The translations under genes were made by a program, and so were the position numbers. Under the pieces are notes generated by a model. That model saw only the letters and a list, made by a program, of their open reading frames with translations. It was not told where the DNA came from and made no database searches. Positions 11,340-23,789 of a DNA stretch of 64,000 nucleotides are shown piece by piece. Source of the DNA: Aquatica leii (taxonomy: Eukaryota > Arthropoda > Insecta > Coleoptera > Lampyridae); NCBI GenBank assembly GCA_035610365.1, contig CM069432.1:496001-560000 (forward strand). The letters are read 5' to 3'. Numbering within the stretch: the first letter of the stretch is position 1; each line of letters begins with the position of its first letter.

Positions 11340-11720
11340 TAATCCAGCTCATCTATTTATCGGGCCCAGGACTCTTTTTTCCATTTGGAAATTTATTACG
11401 TGCTGCTTTCACTAGTCTTTCGTTTGTCATTCTCGTAATGTGTGGTTTCATTCTATTTTTCTTCGAGTTACTCATTCAATTTTCTCTTCTCGAGTTTCAC
11501 GCTATTTTCCTAAGTGTTGCCATTTCTGTTGTATAATATTTATTCTGTTCTCGCATTAACTGCTCTTGTTTTTACAGCTAGAACTGGTCTCATAACACTT
11601 TTATAGATAAGAACCTTTGGTCCTTTTGTGAGATATTTGTTGTTCAGTATGGTGTTATTGAGACATCCCGACATTCTTGCTGTTCCATGTTTCTCATTTG
11701 GATGCTTCTAGTTGCCTGAT
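11340..11720 (-). pseudogene. LINE 3' fragment (post-RT region), reverse strand
   Basis: On the reverse strand the frame gives SGCLNNTILNNKYLTK, KVLIYKSVMRPVLA, KTRAVNART and then MKPHITRMTNERLVKAAR. These match the conserved tail behind the reverse transcriptase of common insect LINEs (cLNntI..nK.L...tKv.iYK.vi.P.L, etR, W..HI.RM...R.vk.Ar). It is interrupted by stops and a shift. It abuts the PLE fragment at 11730, also on the reverse strand. Confidence 0.7.
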
Positions 11721-11729
11721 GGTTGAACC

Positions 11730-12405
11730 TTAAAAAACTAAATAAATCGCCTTGTCTGATTGAGACATAGTTTCTGCTTTTACTCTTGGTTTGGCAGACG
11801 TAAACTTTCTATTGTAATTGTTTGCGACTAACACCTTAGTTAGATGATCCAAGTATTTTTGAAGATTTTGGGATTGACTTAAAAAAACAGCTTTGTACAC
11901 TAAATAATTCACTACTGATAATTTCTGAAAAGTGTGATGATGAGACAATCCATTTAAATATCTATCTGTGTGGGTAGGTTTTTGATAAACTAAATGAAAA
12001 AATGAACCATACTTATTTCGATTAACCGAAATGTTCAAAAATGGTAAATAACAAATATTTTGATGAACCCAGTTTAAATGACATAGAAAGTCGTTGAGCG
12101 TAGAAGGACCATGTTGCAAAATGACAAAAGTGTTATCCACATATCTGTACCAGCACTAGGGTTTTAGATAAAATGTGGATAAAGCTTTTTTCTCAAAATC
12201 TTACGTTAATATATTGGCAACAACCGGTGCAAACGGAGAACCCATGGCGGCTTCTGATGTTTGTAAGTAAAACTTTTCTCGAAAAGTAAAATATGTAGAA
12301 GTCAAACGTTTTAATAATAGGTACTATGTTCTTTGAAATATTGTTCTCGTTGAATAAAGATCTAATAATGTTAATTGAATCAGGTACAGGCAGGTACCAA
12401 CACAA
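11730..12405 (-). mobile_element. Penelope-like element, RT fragment (reverse strand)
   Basis: The reverse strand encodes the C-terminal part of a PLE reverse transcriptase: a SEAAMGSPFAPVVANI block near 12240, then NDFLCHLNWVHQNI and the family hallmark YQKPTHTDRYLN. It is fossil, with a few breaks. It meets an oppositely oriented PLE fragment at about 12406, so the two halves are head to head. Confidence 0.85.
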
Positions 12406-12406
12406 C

Positions 12407-13060
12407 TTCCTATTGAAGAAATTGTATCAACTGTAAAAGCTTCTATCCAAGCAGTTCACAATCTTCTTAGAGAAGAAATCCGCTTTGAAACTACAAAAAT
12501 ACTTCGTAAATCAAGGATTCCGCAAAGTAACACTTCAAAATCAAAATTTGTTGCATTAAAATCTTTTAAACAATATAAATCTATAGTCATTCTTAAAGCT
12601 GACAAAGGGAACGTAAAGGTCAGATTATGAAAACAAGATCTAAACACAACCTTGTTACTCGGTTTTCTACTATTCCTAAATTGGGTCAACTCTTAAATTT
12701 GGTAAAGGACGTTATTCATTTTTAATCTGATGGTGTTTATAGTATTCCTAGCTCTTATAGTCGTGCATACATAAAAGAAACGGGCAAAAAAGTGAAAATT
12801 CGTATTAAGGAGCATCAAAGAAGTAGTCGTCTTAAAGAATATTCGAAGTCAACGGTGGCGGAACACGTAATTGAAACGGGTCATCAAATTATATTTGAAA
12901 ACACTAAAATTTTGGCAAACGTTTCTTATTACTTTTAACGAAAAATTAGGGAATCCGTTGTCTATAAATGCGAGACTTCACGGCACAATCAATCAGTTTG
13001 TTCCGGGCTCTGAAGATGTCCACTGCGACGTGTGACGACAGCTCAGCTTGTGTGATAACG
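12407..13060 (+). mobile_element. Penelope-like element, N-terminal plus GIY-YIG fragment (forward strand)
   Basis: The forward strand begins with the PLE N-terminal region (EEIVSTVKASIQAVHNLL, SRIPQSNTSKSKF, SIVILKADKGN), lacks the central RT, and continues with a GIY-YIG endonuclease (GVYSIPSS, IKETGKKVKIRIKEHQ, KSTVAEHVIETGH). It therefore has a large internal deletion. A degenerate hammerhead-like core (CTGAAGA at 13008, flanked by GGGCT and AGCTC) marks the remains of its terminal repeat. PLE copies often carry inverted terminal-repeat or partial copies, which fits the head-to-head layout with 11730-12405. Confidence 0.8.
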
Positions 13061-13636
13061 ACAACACGGAAATTATCCAAAACGCAAAATTGCATTATCT
13101 ATGTGTTCTTTAATCTTCTTTGGTATAAGTATTGTATACTGGCGTCTTCTACTAACTCTCTGTTTAGTCGGTCTTTGTATATTGGTTCTTTTTCTTTGAT
13201 CTTCTCAACTTGTAATCTTCTGATTTCTGCGGAATTTAGTGTTTGTTTTACTCCTTGGACAATTGAGTTTCTAACTCTTGCATTTTCTCCTAGTATTAGA
13301 ATAGGTTAATTTGATGTTCATGTAGTCGTTTAATTTTTCATAGAATTCCTTCTTTTCCAGTTTTGTTTTACAGTTTCCGGGAAGTATACGCGGAATATGA
13401 CTACACTGGAATTGAACGTTTTTCGTAGTAAAGTGTTCTCTAAAATGCAATTTTTCAAACATTTAATTGAGTACCAAAAAATAATTAATTCAAATCGAAA
13501 CTTTCAAAAATGAGAATAAGAGGTTACCTCTTGTACTTTAAAGAAACAAATAAATATAACTGTGACGATTCAAAGACAAACAGATTATCAAATTTGAATA
13601 TTGAATATTAACTATACTTCATAAAAAACGATAAGC
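13060..13636. other. Unrecognised spacer
   Basis: Reverse-strand frames (13271-13462 and neighbours) read IPRILPGNCKTKLEKKEFY and EIRRLQVEKIKEKEPIYKDR, charged and helix-like, but I recognise no family. They may be the poorly conserved N-terminal region of another PLE or plain spacer. Confidence 0.3.
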
Positions 13637-16600
13637 TGTAACCGGTACTGGTAGTGGAGACACAACCCGAATTTTGACATATGCGTGAATTTATATTATG
13701 TAGTATAAGTGATAGATAGTAGTGCAGCGACGGGGTTTCAACGAGAAAAGTCGTTGATGAAAACTTAGAACGATGCCTTAAAATGTTTAAGGCATGCATT
13801 TGGCAAAAAAATTGCCTCCTTATAAGATTTTTAAAGATCTTTTCTCAAAGGAACAAACTGAACGAGAATCAACCGATCAATTCGTTAGTCACTGCCGAGC
13901 ATTACAATGTCAATTACCGTCGGAAAATTATCGGATGGTACATGAATTACATAAGTTAGACATGATCTATAGTCTTCTACATTCAAAAGTTAGAAATCGA
14001 GTCCCGAGAGATTTAATTAAGAACTTTGATGAATTAATAACTCGATCAATTGAATGGGATTTAGATGAAACTTATAAAGCGTCAAAGACTCTAGAATGCA
14101 AAGGTCATATACAGAGGGAGTGCAAAAAGCTGACAGCAGTTCAAAGTCGAAAAAGCACAAATGGAAGTACAAGAGAGTTACTAACTTCACGACTACCGTT
14201 TTGGGTAGAGGGTCAACTTTCATAGATGTACCTAAACATGTAGATAGCAAACCACTTTTAGGTGTAGATTTTATTACTGCTGCTAATGGCTTATTAAATA
14301 TACCAAAAATGGAATACTGGCTTTTAGATAAACCACGGGATGCTTATACCTTACTTGTAGAACCGAGAAAGAATGATAAAAATCATACAGCGATAAATAC
14401 AGTTGAGGTATCCTTAATTTTTTGTGACAATCAAGGTATTAAATTGAATGATGTTGAAAAGAAACAACTCAATGATCTAATAACACATCATCGAGAAGTA
14501 TTTGTTGATAACCAGGAAGCAACGCCCTTTGCTGAGCATGCTATTAAAGTAAACAATGACAGTCTAATTGCAATACCGCCGTACAAACTATCACCTGCGA
14601 AGAAGGAAATACTAAAAGGTGAAATTAATAAAATGATAGAAAGTGACATCATTGAAAAATGCGAGTCAGCGTATGCAGCTCCAGTTGTTTTAGAACCGAA
14701 AAAGGATGGAAAAATGAGAGTATGCGTCGATTATTGTCGGATTAATAGTGTTACAGTGCCTGACCGTTGCCCACTTCCGAGGATCGATTATCTATTAAAT
14801 GCTACAAAACCGACAATGTGTATGTCTACAATTGATTTCACTTATGGATACTGGAAAGTCTCAGTAAAACCCGAAAACCGTGATAAGACAGAATGCCATT
14901 TGGACTGAGAAATTCACCGGCAACATTCCAGCGATTAATAGACCGATTTAAAGCAGGTTTAGGTGATGTTAGTGTGCTTGCGTATCTAGATGACCTAATT
15001 GTTATTTCGTGTAGCTTTGAAGAACAATTGACAGACTTACATGTAGTGTTAGAATGATTAAAAACTTTTAAATACAACGCAAATCGTGCTAAATGTACTT
15101 TTGCTTGTGCTAGTGTTAAATACTTAGGACATATTATAAACGCCTAATGGAATTGGTCTTGATACGGAAAAAAATCTGCAATTGTACAACGACCGTCACC
15201 ATAAAATGTTAAATAGGTTTTATCGTTTTTGCAGACTTTCAGTTGGTTTCGAAGGTTCATACCAAGATTCGCCGAAGTGGCACGAGCTGGTGCTGGGAAC
15301 CAGACCAAAAAGAAGCGTACGCAGTACTAAAACGTTTGCTAACTGCTTTACCCATTTTACGACCTGCAGATCCAAGTCTACCATACAACCTACGAACGGA
15401 TCTGACAAACGGAACTACAGTACTACGGAACGAGAAGCTTTGGCAGTAGTCTATGCAGTGCAGAAGTTCAGAGGTTATTTGGATGGATCTACGATAACCA
15501 TAACGACTAATCATCAACCGTGACAATAGCTTATGCCACTATGTTCTCCGAGTGGTCGTCTGGCACGATGCGTGCTGATCTTACAGTAGTTTGACATACA
15601 GATAGAATACACTCCTGGACACAGCAATGATATAGCAGACATGCTATCACGTCCCCCGTGTCATGATGCCAAATTGGATTCATGTTCTGTGTGTACTGTG
15701 TCTGTGTTAATGCCAACTAAACCGTAAAAATTACCCGAGAAAAACTATTAAGTGACCCTGATGTAATGAAATAGATTTCCATCGATGGAGTGATTGAGGT
15801 TACCTTATGTTAAACGGAATACTATACCGTTATCCGCCTGATAGTGACAGTGAAGAAGCTCAATTGGTTTTGCCTTCTTCAAAAATAGCAAGTATTCTGC
15901 AGGAATATCATGATTCTCCACTGGCTGGTCATTATGGTGTGGATAAAACTTATACTTAAATTGCCGCTAAGTACTATTGGCCATCCATGCGACGCGATAT
16001 TAAACAGCATGTAAAGAAATACTCCCAAGTGTTAGCAGAATAAACCAAAATACCTTATTGGTGAGATCATTCTAAGATATCAAACCCCTCGTCAAGTTAT
16101 CAGTGATCATGGTAGTCAATTTGTTGAGAGGGTAATGCAACAAATTGCGTATTGTCTAGGATTTAAACAGACCCTAACGCCATTATATCACCCGTCTTCA
16201 AATCCTAAACAGCGAAGAAACCGAGATCTGAAGATACAGTTATCTATTATTGTGAGAACGGAACATATGAAATGGAAGGAAGCATTGCCTTCGGTACAAT
16301 TCGCAATGAACAGCAACAAGCATTTGTCTACGGGTTACAGTCTTGCTTATTTGAGTTTTGGAACATGAAATTTTTTTACCAGAGATTACCCCATATCTCC
16401 AGACGATCGAAAAAACTTTGTACAATGTTAAAGAAAGACTTGAAGCAGCACAAGACAAAAATAAGAGTATGTTGATAAGTACCGCCGAGACATACAGGGT
16501 TTCAAAGTTGGTGATCGGGTACTGGTTGACACCCATATCCTTAGCAAAAGGTCGAATTCATTGAGTGCTAAGCTTGCTCCAAAACGAGATGGACCATATT

Positions 16601-17060
16601 TTATCATTCAGAAGGTATCGCCTACATCTTATACCCTCGCTGCTTCTGATCAACCCGATGTTTTACTCGGAACCTACCATGTTTCTGCATTGACACCTTT
16701 GTAAAAGACGAAAGTGTGAATCCGTACGGTTATAGTGAGAATACGACGCTACCTTTTTCAGATGAACAAGGTCTGACTATAGCAATTCCAGTAGTAGATG
16801 ATGTACCAACAACGAGTACTACATATCCTCGCCGAGCCCGCAAGAATAATCAACCATGTTTAGCACCTTGCTGTGCATCATCAATTAATCTATTGCAGAT
16901 ACCATTCACTGTTGGATCCCACCCGAGACGGTATGTGGAATCCAAAGTGGGAGAATTGTAACCGGTACTGGTAGTGGAGACACAACCCGAATTTTGACAT
17001 AGGCGTGAATTTATATATGTAGTTTGTTAATGTTATTTACCCACGTTAAAATAAAATAAA
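13637..17060 (+). mobile_element. Gypsy-type LTR retrotransposon fossil
   Basis: Short matching LTR sequence begins TGTAACCGGTACTGG at 13637 and again at 16957, with a purine-rich tract just before the right copy. Over about 67 bp the two LTR stretches differ at roughly two positions, so the insertion may be fairly recent. Parts in order: gag with a zinc knuckle (~13790-14120), protease end (~14180-14300), reverse transcriptase (~14550-15060), RNase H (~15290-15530), integrase zinc finger (~15840-16030), partial integrase core (~16060-16370) and integrase C-terminal region (~16500-16700). The interior is clearly non-functional, with a moderate number of breaks and some internal loss. The left LTR looks shortened. 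Confidence 0.85.
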
Positions 17061-18729
17061 TTTACGTTCCATAACTAATTTTCGATTTTAGTTGAATGAT
17101 ATCAAAGTAATGAAAAGTTAAACTTATACAAAACTTGTAACGCATTACTAGAGTTTAAAAGCACTCAATTATTCGTATGATATTTCAAAGTTTAATTAAA
17201 AATTAATAGTAGACGCAACTTTGAAGTACAAAATTGTTATATTAGAACGAATGTAATAAAATTTATAATTTATTTAAGAATTAATAAAAATCATTTAAAA
17301 AATGCATTAATCCACTTGAACTTGAGATAATCTGTAGGATGAGCGTAAATACTCGTTAAATCAACTTATTGCCCAACAAACAAATATTATTTAGTGCCTA
17401 ATATTTTAAAAGACAAACACTAAAAGTCACCAATTGGTTTTGCTAAAAAATTTTACACCTCCTCGAGGGGTAATCCATTAAGACGTACAAGAAAAAAAAG
17501 CTCGACTGTTTATTCAAGATTTTAATGCACCATCAGCGACTACTTCAAATTTTGTCTGGTGTTTATGTTATTGACATTGAGTGTATGTTTAAAAGTAAAA
17601 TTAATGTCATTTTAATCGTTGAAATATAGATGTGAAACAAAATAAAATGCTAGCTACAACGGGAGGTCTGAAGCAGTAGGTGGCTGCCTGAACAACAACT
17701 TAATATGAAACTAATATCAATTGAGAAGAAATATATAACAAAACGTACAGGAAATAGATGCTGAAATACTAGTTTCATTTTAAAATATAAATTTTATTAT
17801 TATGAGGAAATACAAAACAAAACGTTTTTCACGGCGCATTAATTAGGAATAACTTTTGTTTTATGGGAACGAGTTATTTTACGGTCGTGACATTTAACAA
17901 CGCTATTTACGTTGAAGTTATTGAATAAAATACTTATAAAAAATACGGCATTGTAAATTAAATTGTAATCATGCATAGAATATTAAACAGTAATTATAAA
18001 TTCAAAAAATTGATATAAAAGTAAAGTTTGCTGAAGTATATTGATTTTACAAAAGTTCAGTACAAAACACATCTCACTAGCTATGTTGCGTTGCTTAATA
18101 TTCAAAATCTTTTTATTTTTAAAAACAGTAGTCTAAATTCTTTATACAGGGTTCGCCATTACTCCGGTCTCGGTTTCTAGTGCTATGTATAAATATCAGC
18201 ATAAAATGTTTAGTAGTACTATACTCATTTCTATTAAAAAGCTGCATGTTTTAAAAACATTTTTGTTTATACAAGGTGCTTAGTTTTCGCTGGGCAGCAT
18301 AAAATTATACTTTTTTAAATAGCAAACCATCAATTTTTTGGTTTAGTTTAGAGAAAAACTACTTTTTAATTTTTTTTTGTTTGATTGCTGCGTTGCCATT
18401 TTAAAGCAATTTCTTTTTCAGAAAGAAATGGTCACAAAATTGGTGTTTTTTGAAAGTTTGGAATTTGTTTCTGTAAATTCGTAGATGAAAGTCAGAAGTA
18501 CTTAAATAGTTAAAAAAATTTTTTAATTCGCCATACTTATTTTGTTTAAAAATGCTAATTTTCCAATTTTTCAAATTGCTGAAACTGTTTCTAATGTAGT
18601 CAATAAAGATTATTTTAATCAAGCAGGTTGATTCTAGTAGGAATTGGTTCTATTGAACAGAAAACGTAAAGAAGAAGACTATAGTGTTGTAAAACTAGTG
18701 TTCAAAAGACTATGTTAAATTTTATAACC
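17061..18729. other. AT-rich spacer
   Basis: No gene or element is recognised. Near 18150 the word TATACAGGGTTCGCC resembles the outer end of common arthropod DNA transposons, but I find no partner end. The reverse-strand frame at 18401-18622 is low-complexity. Confidence 0.5.
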
Positions 18730-18970
18730 TGTTATTTAATTATTAATAATATATATTTATAAATAGTTTATTAAGTTTTTAGTTAACGTTTAATTTTTTT
18801 ATTTTGCCGACAGTTTCGACTAATATTTAAACATCATCAGGGCTATAAGGAAACATTATATATATAAAATATCATAAAACTTATAAATTACTTTACCTAA
18901 ATAACATTTTTTAATATAACAAAGTTTAAATTTAAAATATTTTAAACATCAAAAAATTATTTTGAAACAT
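18730..18970 (-). repeat. PLE (family 2) terminal repeat, reverse orientation
   Basis: Read on the reverse strand, this matches the forward-strand sequence at 21512-21603 plus 23787-23900 almost word for word (aaactttgttatatta, atgttatttaggtaaagtaat, ttataagttttatgatatttta, ccttatagccctgat, tcgaaactgt, ggcaaaataaaaaaat). It flanks the PLE coding remains at 19004-20780, with its twin in inverted orientation on the other side. Inverted pseudo-LTRs are a known PLE arrangement. Confidence 0.8.
18796..18860 (-). ncRNA. Hammerhead-ribozyme-like core (PLE family 2, copy A)
   Basis: Reverse-strand order: GCC - CTGATGA - TGTTTAAATATTAGTC - GAAAC - TGTC - GGC. The two invariant blocks (CTGATGA and GAAA) are present, and GCC pairs with GGC to form the inner part of stem I. 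Stem II is weak in this copy, whereas the sister copy at 23804-23841 keeps a perfect stem II. Hammerheads in PLE terminal repeats are established for the superfamily; activity of this copy is doubtful. Confidence 0.55.
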
Positions 18971-19003
18971 GCCTACTTAAAACAAAAAAATAATAATACA
19001 AAT

Positions 19004-20780
19004 TTAAATTAAATTACTATAAATTTTACTTAAATTATCGATGTCACTATGATTATTACAATTTTGATGTTTTTTGTTTATATAAAACGTTTCTTTAATT
19101 AATCTTTTCTTTAAATTTAATTCTTTATCTAAAATTTTAACATTATTAAAATCAAAACTGTGTCCTGTTTCTAAAGAATGTCTAGCCAAACCTATACTAT
19201 CTTTATTTTGTCTAATATCTCTACTTTGTTGAGACATTCTTGTTCTTAAATACTATGAAGTCTGGTCAACATAACCCAAATTGCATTCAGAACATTGAAC
19301 AAAATACACAACATTGCTATCAACGTCTTTCTTAATTTTAGATTCCATATTAGTAAACACATGATTTTTTAAATTATTGTGATTACTAAAAGCAATCTTA
19401 AAGTTAGTACTACACAATTTCTTCCTTATTTTTTCAGATAAACCTTTTACATAAATTAATGACTTGTAATTAACAAGTGGCGAAACATTACTGTCATTAT
19501 GGAAATCATTTCTTTTGTTATATGTATTATAAATTTTTAATAAGTTTGATAGGATATCCATTTTTAAAAGTATTTTCATAACAATGTTAATGTTAATTAT
19601 TTTGAAACTCAGGATCACTTAAATGTGTGGCTCTGTATTTTAGAAATAAAAAGAAAAATTTAAATATCTATTTGACCTGTGTGGTTTTCTCCACCAGTCA
19701 ATACTGATCTTATTATTAACTACTTTTAAATGCTCATCCAAAAAAGGTAAACAGTTATTAATTGAATTTTCTAATGTAAATTTTAATTAAACATGAAAAC
19801 TATTAAATAAGTCAAGTATATAATCATCGATATCAAAAGGAACACATACTAAAAGATCAACATATTTATATATAAATGGAATATTGAATTTGCATTTGTT
19901 AAGAACGGTATCTAGTAAATAATTCATAACAATATCAGCTAATATGGGTGCAATAAGACTACCCATTGCTACTCCATCTATCATTAAATAAAATTTATCT
20001 AAATATAAAAAATAACCGTTATTAGTACATAACTTAATCATATTTATAAACTCATCTGAAGTGATGACATCTAAATCGATGCGGTTTATATTCATTTGAT
20101 GATATGTTAATAATTAAATCTATTGGAATGTTGGTAAGAAGTGAAGAGACATCTAATGATATTAATTTATAATCTAATGCTACATTCATTAGTTTCAAAT
20201 TATGAAGTTTGAAAGAGTCTTTAATATTGTAAGTAGTAGTAGATGACAAAGCTTTTCGTGTATCAGCTACAAACTTTGGAGTATCATAAGTAGGACTTCC
20301 AACAAAACTTACTATGGGTCTCACTTCTTAGTGGGTTATTTGGTTTATAATTTTTTACAAGCCCATAAATACCAGGTGGAACACTATTATAATGTATTAA
20401 TCTTGTTTTTGTTAATATATCAATTTTTCTTTTTTTAAATAATTCCATAACAAAATCATTGTTTTTGTTTTGTATCTTACTTGTTGGATCATTATTGAAT
20501 ACAGTATAAGTAGAAACATCATCTAACAAGATCTTCATCTTATTATAATATTCTTTTTCAATAGCTACCGTGCAGTTTGTTTTATCTGTACTTAGTATAC
20601 ATATGGAACTATTCTGTTTTAAAAATTGTTTTGTTTTTTTGACCATCATTTTATATTTAACTTTGAAACTATTGTTGTTTATTTTGTGTTTAAAGTTAGT
20701 TATGATGTTAACACAACTTAAACGTAGAAAGTCTTGTTTTGCTTGATTATCAGTTATTTCAGTAATTACGCTTTCTATGA
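19004..20780 (-). mobile_element. Penelope-like element coding remains: RT plus GIY-YIG (family 2)
   Basis: From 20780 down to 19004 the reverse strand shows a lysine-rich N-terminal region, an ICILSTDKTNCTVAIEKEYY block (the ADKG-type motif), PGIYGLVKNYKP, MRPIVSFVGSPTYD, YKLISLDVSSLLTNIPIDL, a DGVAMGSLIAPILADIVM block, the YKYVD catalytic region, LPFLDEHLKVV and RKPHRSNRYL. The GIY-YIG domain follows (VVYFVQCSECNLGYVDQTS, GLARHSLETGHSFDF). The domain order and about 550 codons fit a whole PLE. It is a fossil with several breaks. It is clearly a different family from the young element at 24382. Confidence 0.85.
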
Positions 20781-21377
20781 CAACAATAATTTGAGATATT
20801 AGAAAATCGTTCTTTTTTTTTCATGTTCCAAAATAATTTTTTTCGACGACTAACAGACAATATGATACATTGTATGTTTAATTGCGATTAAGCAACGTTG
20901 TGTAATTTCATTTCCGTACAGGTCAAACCTATTAACGTACAGGATTCAGGCTTCGACATGAATAGATTTCTTTAATTTACTAGCTGCTAAAGCAAAATCT
21001 TGTCATTGAATCAATAGTACTTTTTAAATTCCAGCTTATTCATATTAGGTTATGCTTGAAATTAATGTATTAAAAAATTCAAATACTAAATGATTTGAAG
21101 TTGAAATTGCATGTATTCAAAGCAAGTAAATTACACTCACCATTTCTTTAACTAGAGATGAGTAAAAAACAAGAATAAAATATTACTAAGAGATAACTAA
21201 TAGAATAAACGCTGTCAAGTTGACATAAAATAAATACAAGTTTTGACATAATTTTTTAATTGTCATTTTAGGTATTACCAATACAAATTTTTAAATTAGT
21301 TAATTTATTTTTTGCGTTATTTTTTTTCGTAAAATTTTGTTTAACTTTGATTACTAATTAAATATAGTCGTAGAAAA

Positions 21378-21509
21378 AGTATAGTGTATAATTCGTAAGG
21401 AATGTGTATTGCCAACTCGTACGAATTGCCAATCTCGCCTTCGGCTCGGTTACAAATTTTCATACTCGTTGGCAATGACAACCATTCCTTACTCATTATA
21501 CAATATACT
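21378..21509. repeat. Short foldback (hairpin) element
   Basis: Two arms of about 50 bp are inverted copies: agtatagtgtataattcgta... ggaatgtgtattgccaact on the left, and on the right a sequence whose complement reads agtatattgtataatgagta... ggaatggttgtcattgccaac. A tip with ctcgccttcggctcgg separates them. The whole is ~132 bp and lies between the PLE coding remains and the forward terminal repeat. It looks like a tiny hairpin MITE. Confidence 0.7.
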
Positions 21510-21603
21510 ATTTGATGTTTAAGATATTGTAAATTTAAACTTTGTTATATTAATAAATGTTATTTAGGTAAAGTAATTTATAAGTTTTATGATATTTTAT
21601 ATA

Positions 21604-23786
21604 CCTTGTGTCCCACGCTAGTGGTACCCCATGGGATTTAACATGGGAAAACTAAAATTATTTTTTTTCTGTTTCCCAAATTAAAAAATCGCAAAAATTT
21701 TGACGCAGATTTAAAGTGGCACTTAAAACGTTTCTAAAAACAATTTTTTAATTATGATTTGATAATTAATAAATTAATTACAGGCATTTGAAATTCGAAA
21801 TTTTGAAGGTTTTTCGCGCATGCGATTCAGATCGGCTATCTTCGGTTTTTAAAGTAATATGGATGCTAAAATTAAATTGTAGCCCGTCAAATCAACATTA
21901 TCCAACTTTATTTTTGAGCAAATGGAAATTTGAAGAACAAAGACTAGAAAAACTACATTTGAAAACTTTCTGTAGCAGACTAGAAAAAAAAATTAATCAA
22001 ACATACATTTACATTTACATAGGTATCTACAAACACTCATGGTGGTACCAATAAGTCAAACACAGGAAGATTGCTCAAATAATGTCGTGCAGAAAAGTTC
22101 ATCTCAATTAAGAAGTTGTCAAGGGCCTTTTTAACATTATCGATCCGTTACTTGGCGAAACGACCACGGCGAATCACCTATTTGGGTATGAGGTGTTCAA
22201 AAATGCTTCCTGCTTGAACTGTACAATAAGTTAGCCGTTCAACAAATCTTTTTCGTGTTTCGGCTAATTTACGAATGGTAATAGCTCGGCATACCACTTG
22301 AATTTCATCTTTTAGTGCGTCCCTATTTTCATACCGTTTTCCTCCTTTGAATAATTTTTCTTTTATGTAACTCCACAATAAAAAATCGCACGGGTTAAAA
22401 TCAGGTGACCTAGCAGGCCATGTAATAGGACCATTCTTGCCTATCCATTAATTTGGAAATGCTTCAATCAGAAGCCCAGTGTTTAGTCTAGCAGTATGGG
22501 CTGGAGCACCATCCTGCATAAAACAAACTTGGTGATTTTCACCCGCAACATCATTTAGTTGTGGAACCACTTCTTCTAGTAGAAGGTAATGATATTTTAT
22601 GAAGTGTACCTTCAATATAAAAAGGACCAATAAAATGACTTCCCAGCAAGCCCATCCAAACATTGACAGTTTGTCGCCATTGACATGGTCCATTTACTAA
22701 TTTGTGTGGATTTTCGAGAGATCATTTACGATTATTTTGTCGATTTGGTCTTTCATCAACTCCAAATGAACATTCATCCGAAAAACAAATGTTTTTTACA
22801 AAATCGCGATTGGTATTGTTCATTTCGGTGATTATTTCACAAAATCTTATACGAGCATAAAAATCGTGTGGTAATAATTCTTGATGGCATTGCCAACGGT
22901 AACTTTTAAAGCCCTCCTGTTTGAGGTACCTGAATGCTGACGACCAAGGAACACCTACATTAATTTCAATTTCTCGCAAACTAACCTAAGGATTTTGGTC
23001 TACAGCTGCAAGAACTGCCAACTTCTGAGGGTTGTCTTCATGATCGTGTAAGGGTGGTGGACGCTGACATTTACATGGTGGATTTACGGAGCCAGTGGTT
23101 TCAAATAATTGTATCGTTTTTTTGATACTCTTTAAAGAAAGTATTGGTCTATCTGCGAAAAAAACCAGCAAAGTCTTCTCGAATTTGGACCTTTGAAACA
23201 CCTCGAAAAGATTGTTTTAACACAAGAACTTTTTCTTCTACATTCATTTTCGAAGCTTGTAAAACAATTCTATCAAAACTGTCAACACTTGAAATCTTTT
23301 ATAACAAATCAATGCTAACTTGATTTTTAATACCTATTTACTTGAACATAATTCAAATTTATTTCATTTTGGAATCATAAGCTGGTTTATTAGCACGCAA
23401 ATGCGGGTGCAATTTGTTTTTATTAGCCTACTGAAAATTTTCAAAAGTAATTTTTCTAGTCTTTGTTTTTCAAATTTCCATTTCCTCAAAAATAAAATTG
23501 GATAACGTTGATTTGACGGGCTACAATTTAATTTTAGCATCCATATTACTTTAAAAACCGAAGATAGCCGATCTGAATCGCATGCGCAAAAAACCTTCAA
23601 AATTTCGAAATTCAAATGCCTGTAATTAATTTATTAATTATCAAATTATAATCAAAAAATTGTTTTTAGAAACGTTTTAAGTGCTACTTTAAATCTGCTT
23701 CAAAACTTTTGCGATTTTTGAATTTGGGAAGCAAGAGAAAAATAATTTCAATTTTCCCATGTTAAATCCTAGCGTGGGACACAACG
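21604..23786 (-). mobile_element. mariner/Tc1-superfamily transposon with ~400-bp inverted repeats
   Basis: Both ends read C(C/G)TTGTGTCCCACGCTA and are flanked by TA (21602-21603 and 23787-23788), the mariner target duplication. The inverted similarity is not limited to the tips: it continues for about 400 bp inward on each side (gcatgcgattcagatcggct, ctatcttcggtttttaaagt, tagcccgtcaaatcaac and more), so the TIRs are unusually long for the superfamily. Transposase remains lie between them on the reverse strand. The left TIR has a short extra stretch relative to the right one. Confidence 0.9.
22178..23247 (-). pseudogene. mariner-type transposase, broken
   Basis: The reverse strand starts MNVEEKVLVLKQSFRG and shows an N-terminal helix-turn-helix region (SVNPPCKCQRPPPL), then three catalytic-acid blocks: ICFSDECSFGVDE, CFMQDGAPAHTARLNTG, and RSPDFNPCDFLLWSYIKEKL. 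The C terminus reads FVERLTYCTVQAGSIFEHLI, typical of the insect subgroup whose proteins end G-HFEHLI. About 350 codons, the normal length. It is broken by a shift near residue 35, an in-frame TAG after AVDQNP, a break after RPNRQNNRK and further stops or shifts between the DD(E/D) blocks. It is not functional but moderately young. Confidence 0.85.
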
Positions 23787-23789
23787 TAT

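Noticed and set aside
13000-13040. Functional hammerhead in the 12407-13060 PLE fragment
   Set aside because: CTGAAGA and a GGGCT/AGCTC stem are present but the GAAA block is lost; treated as a relic.
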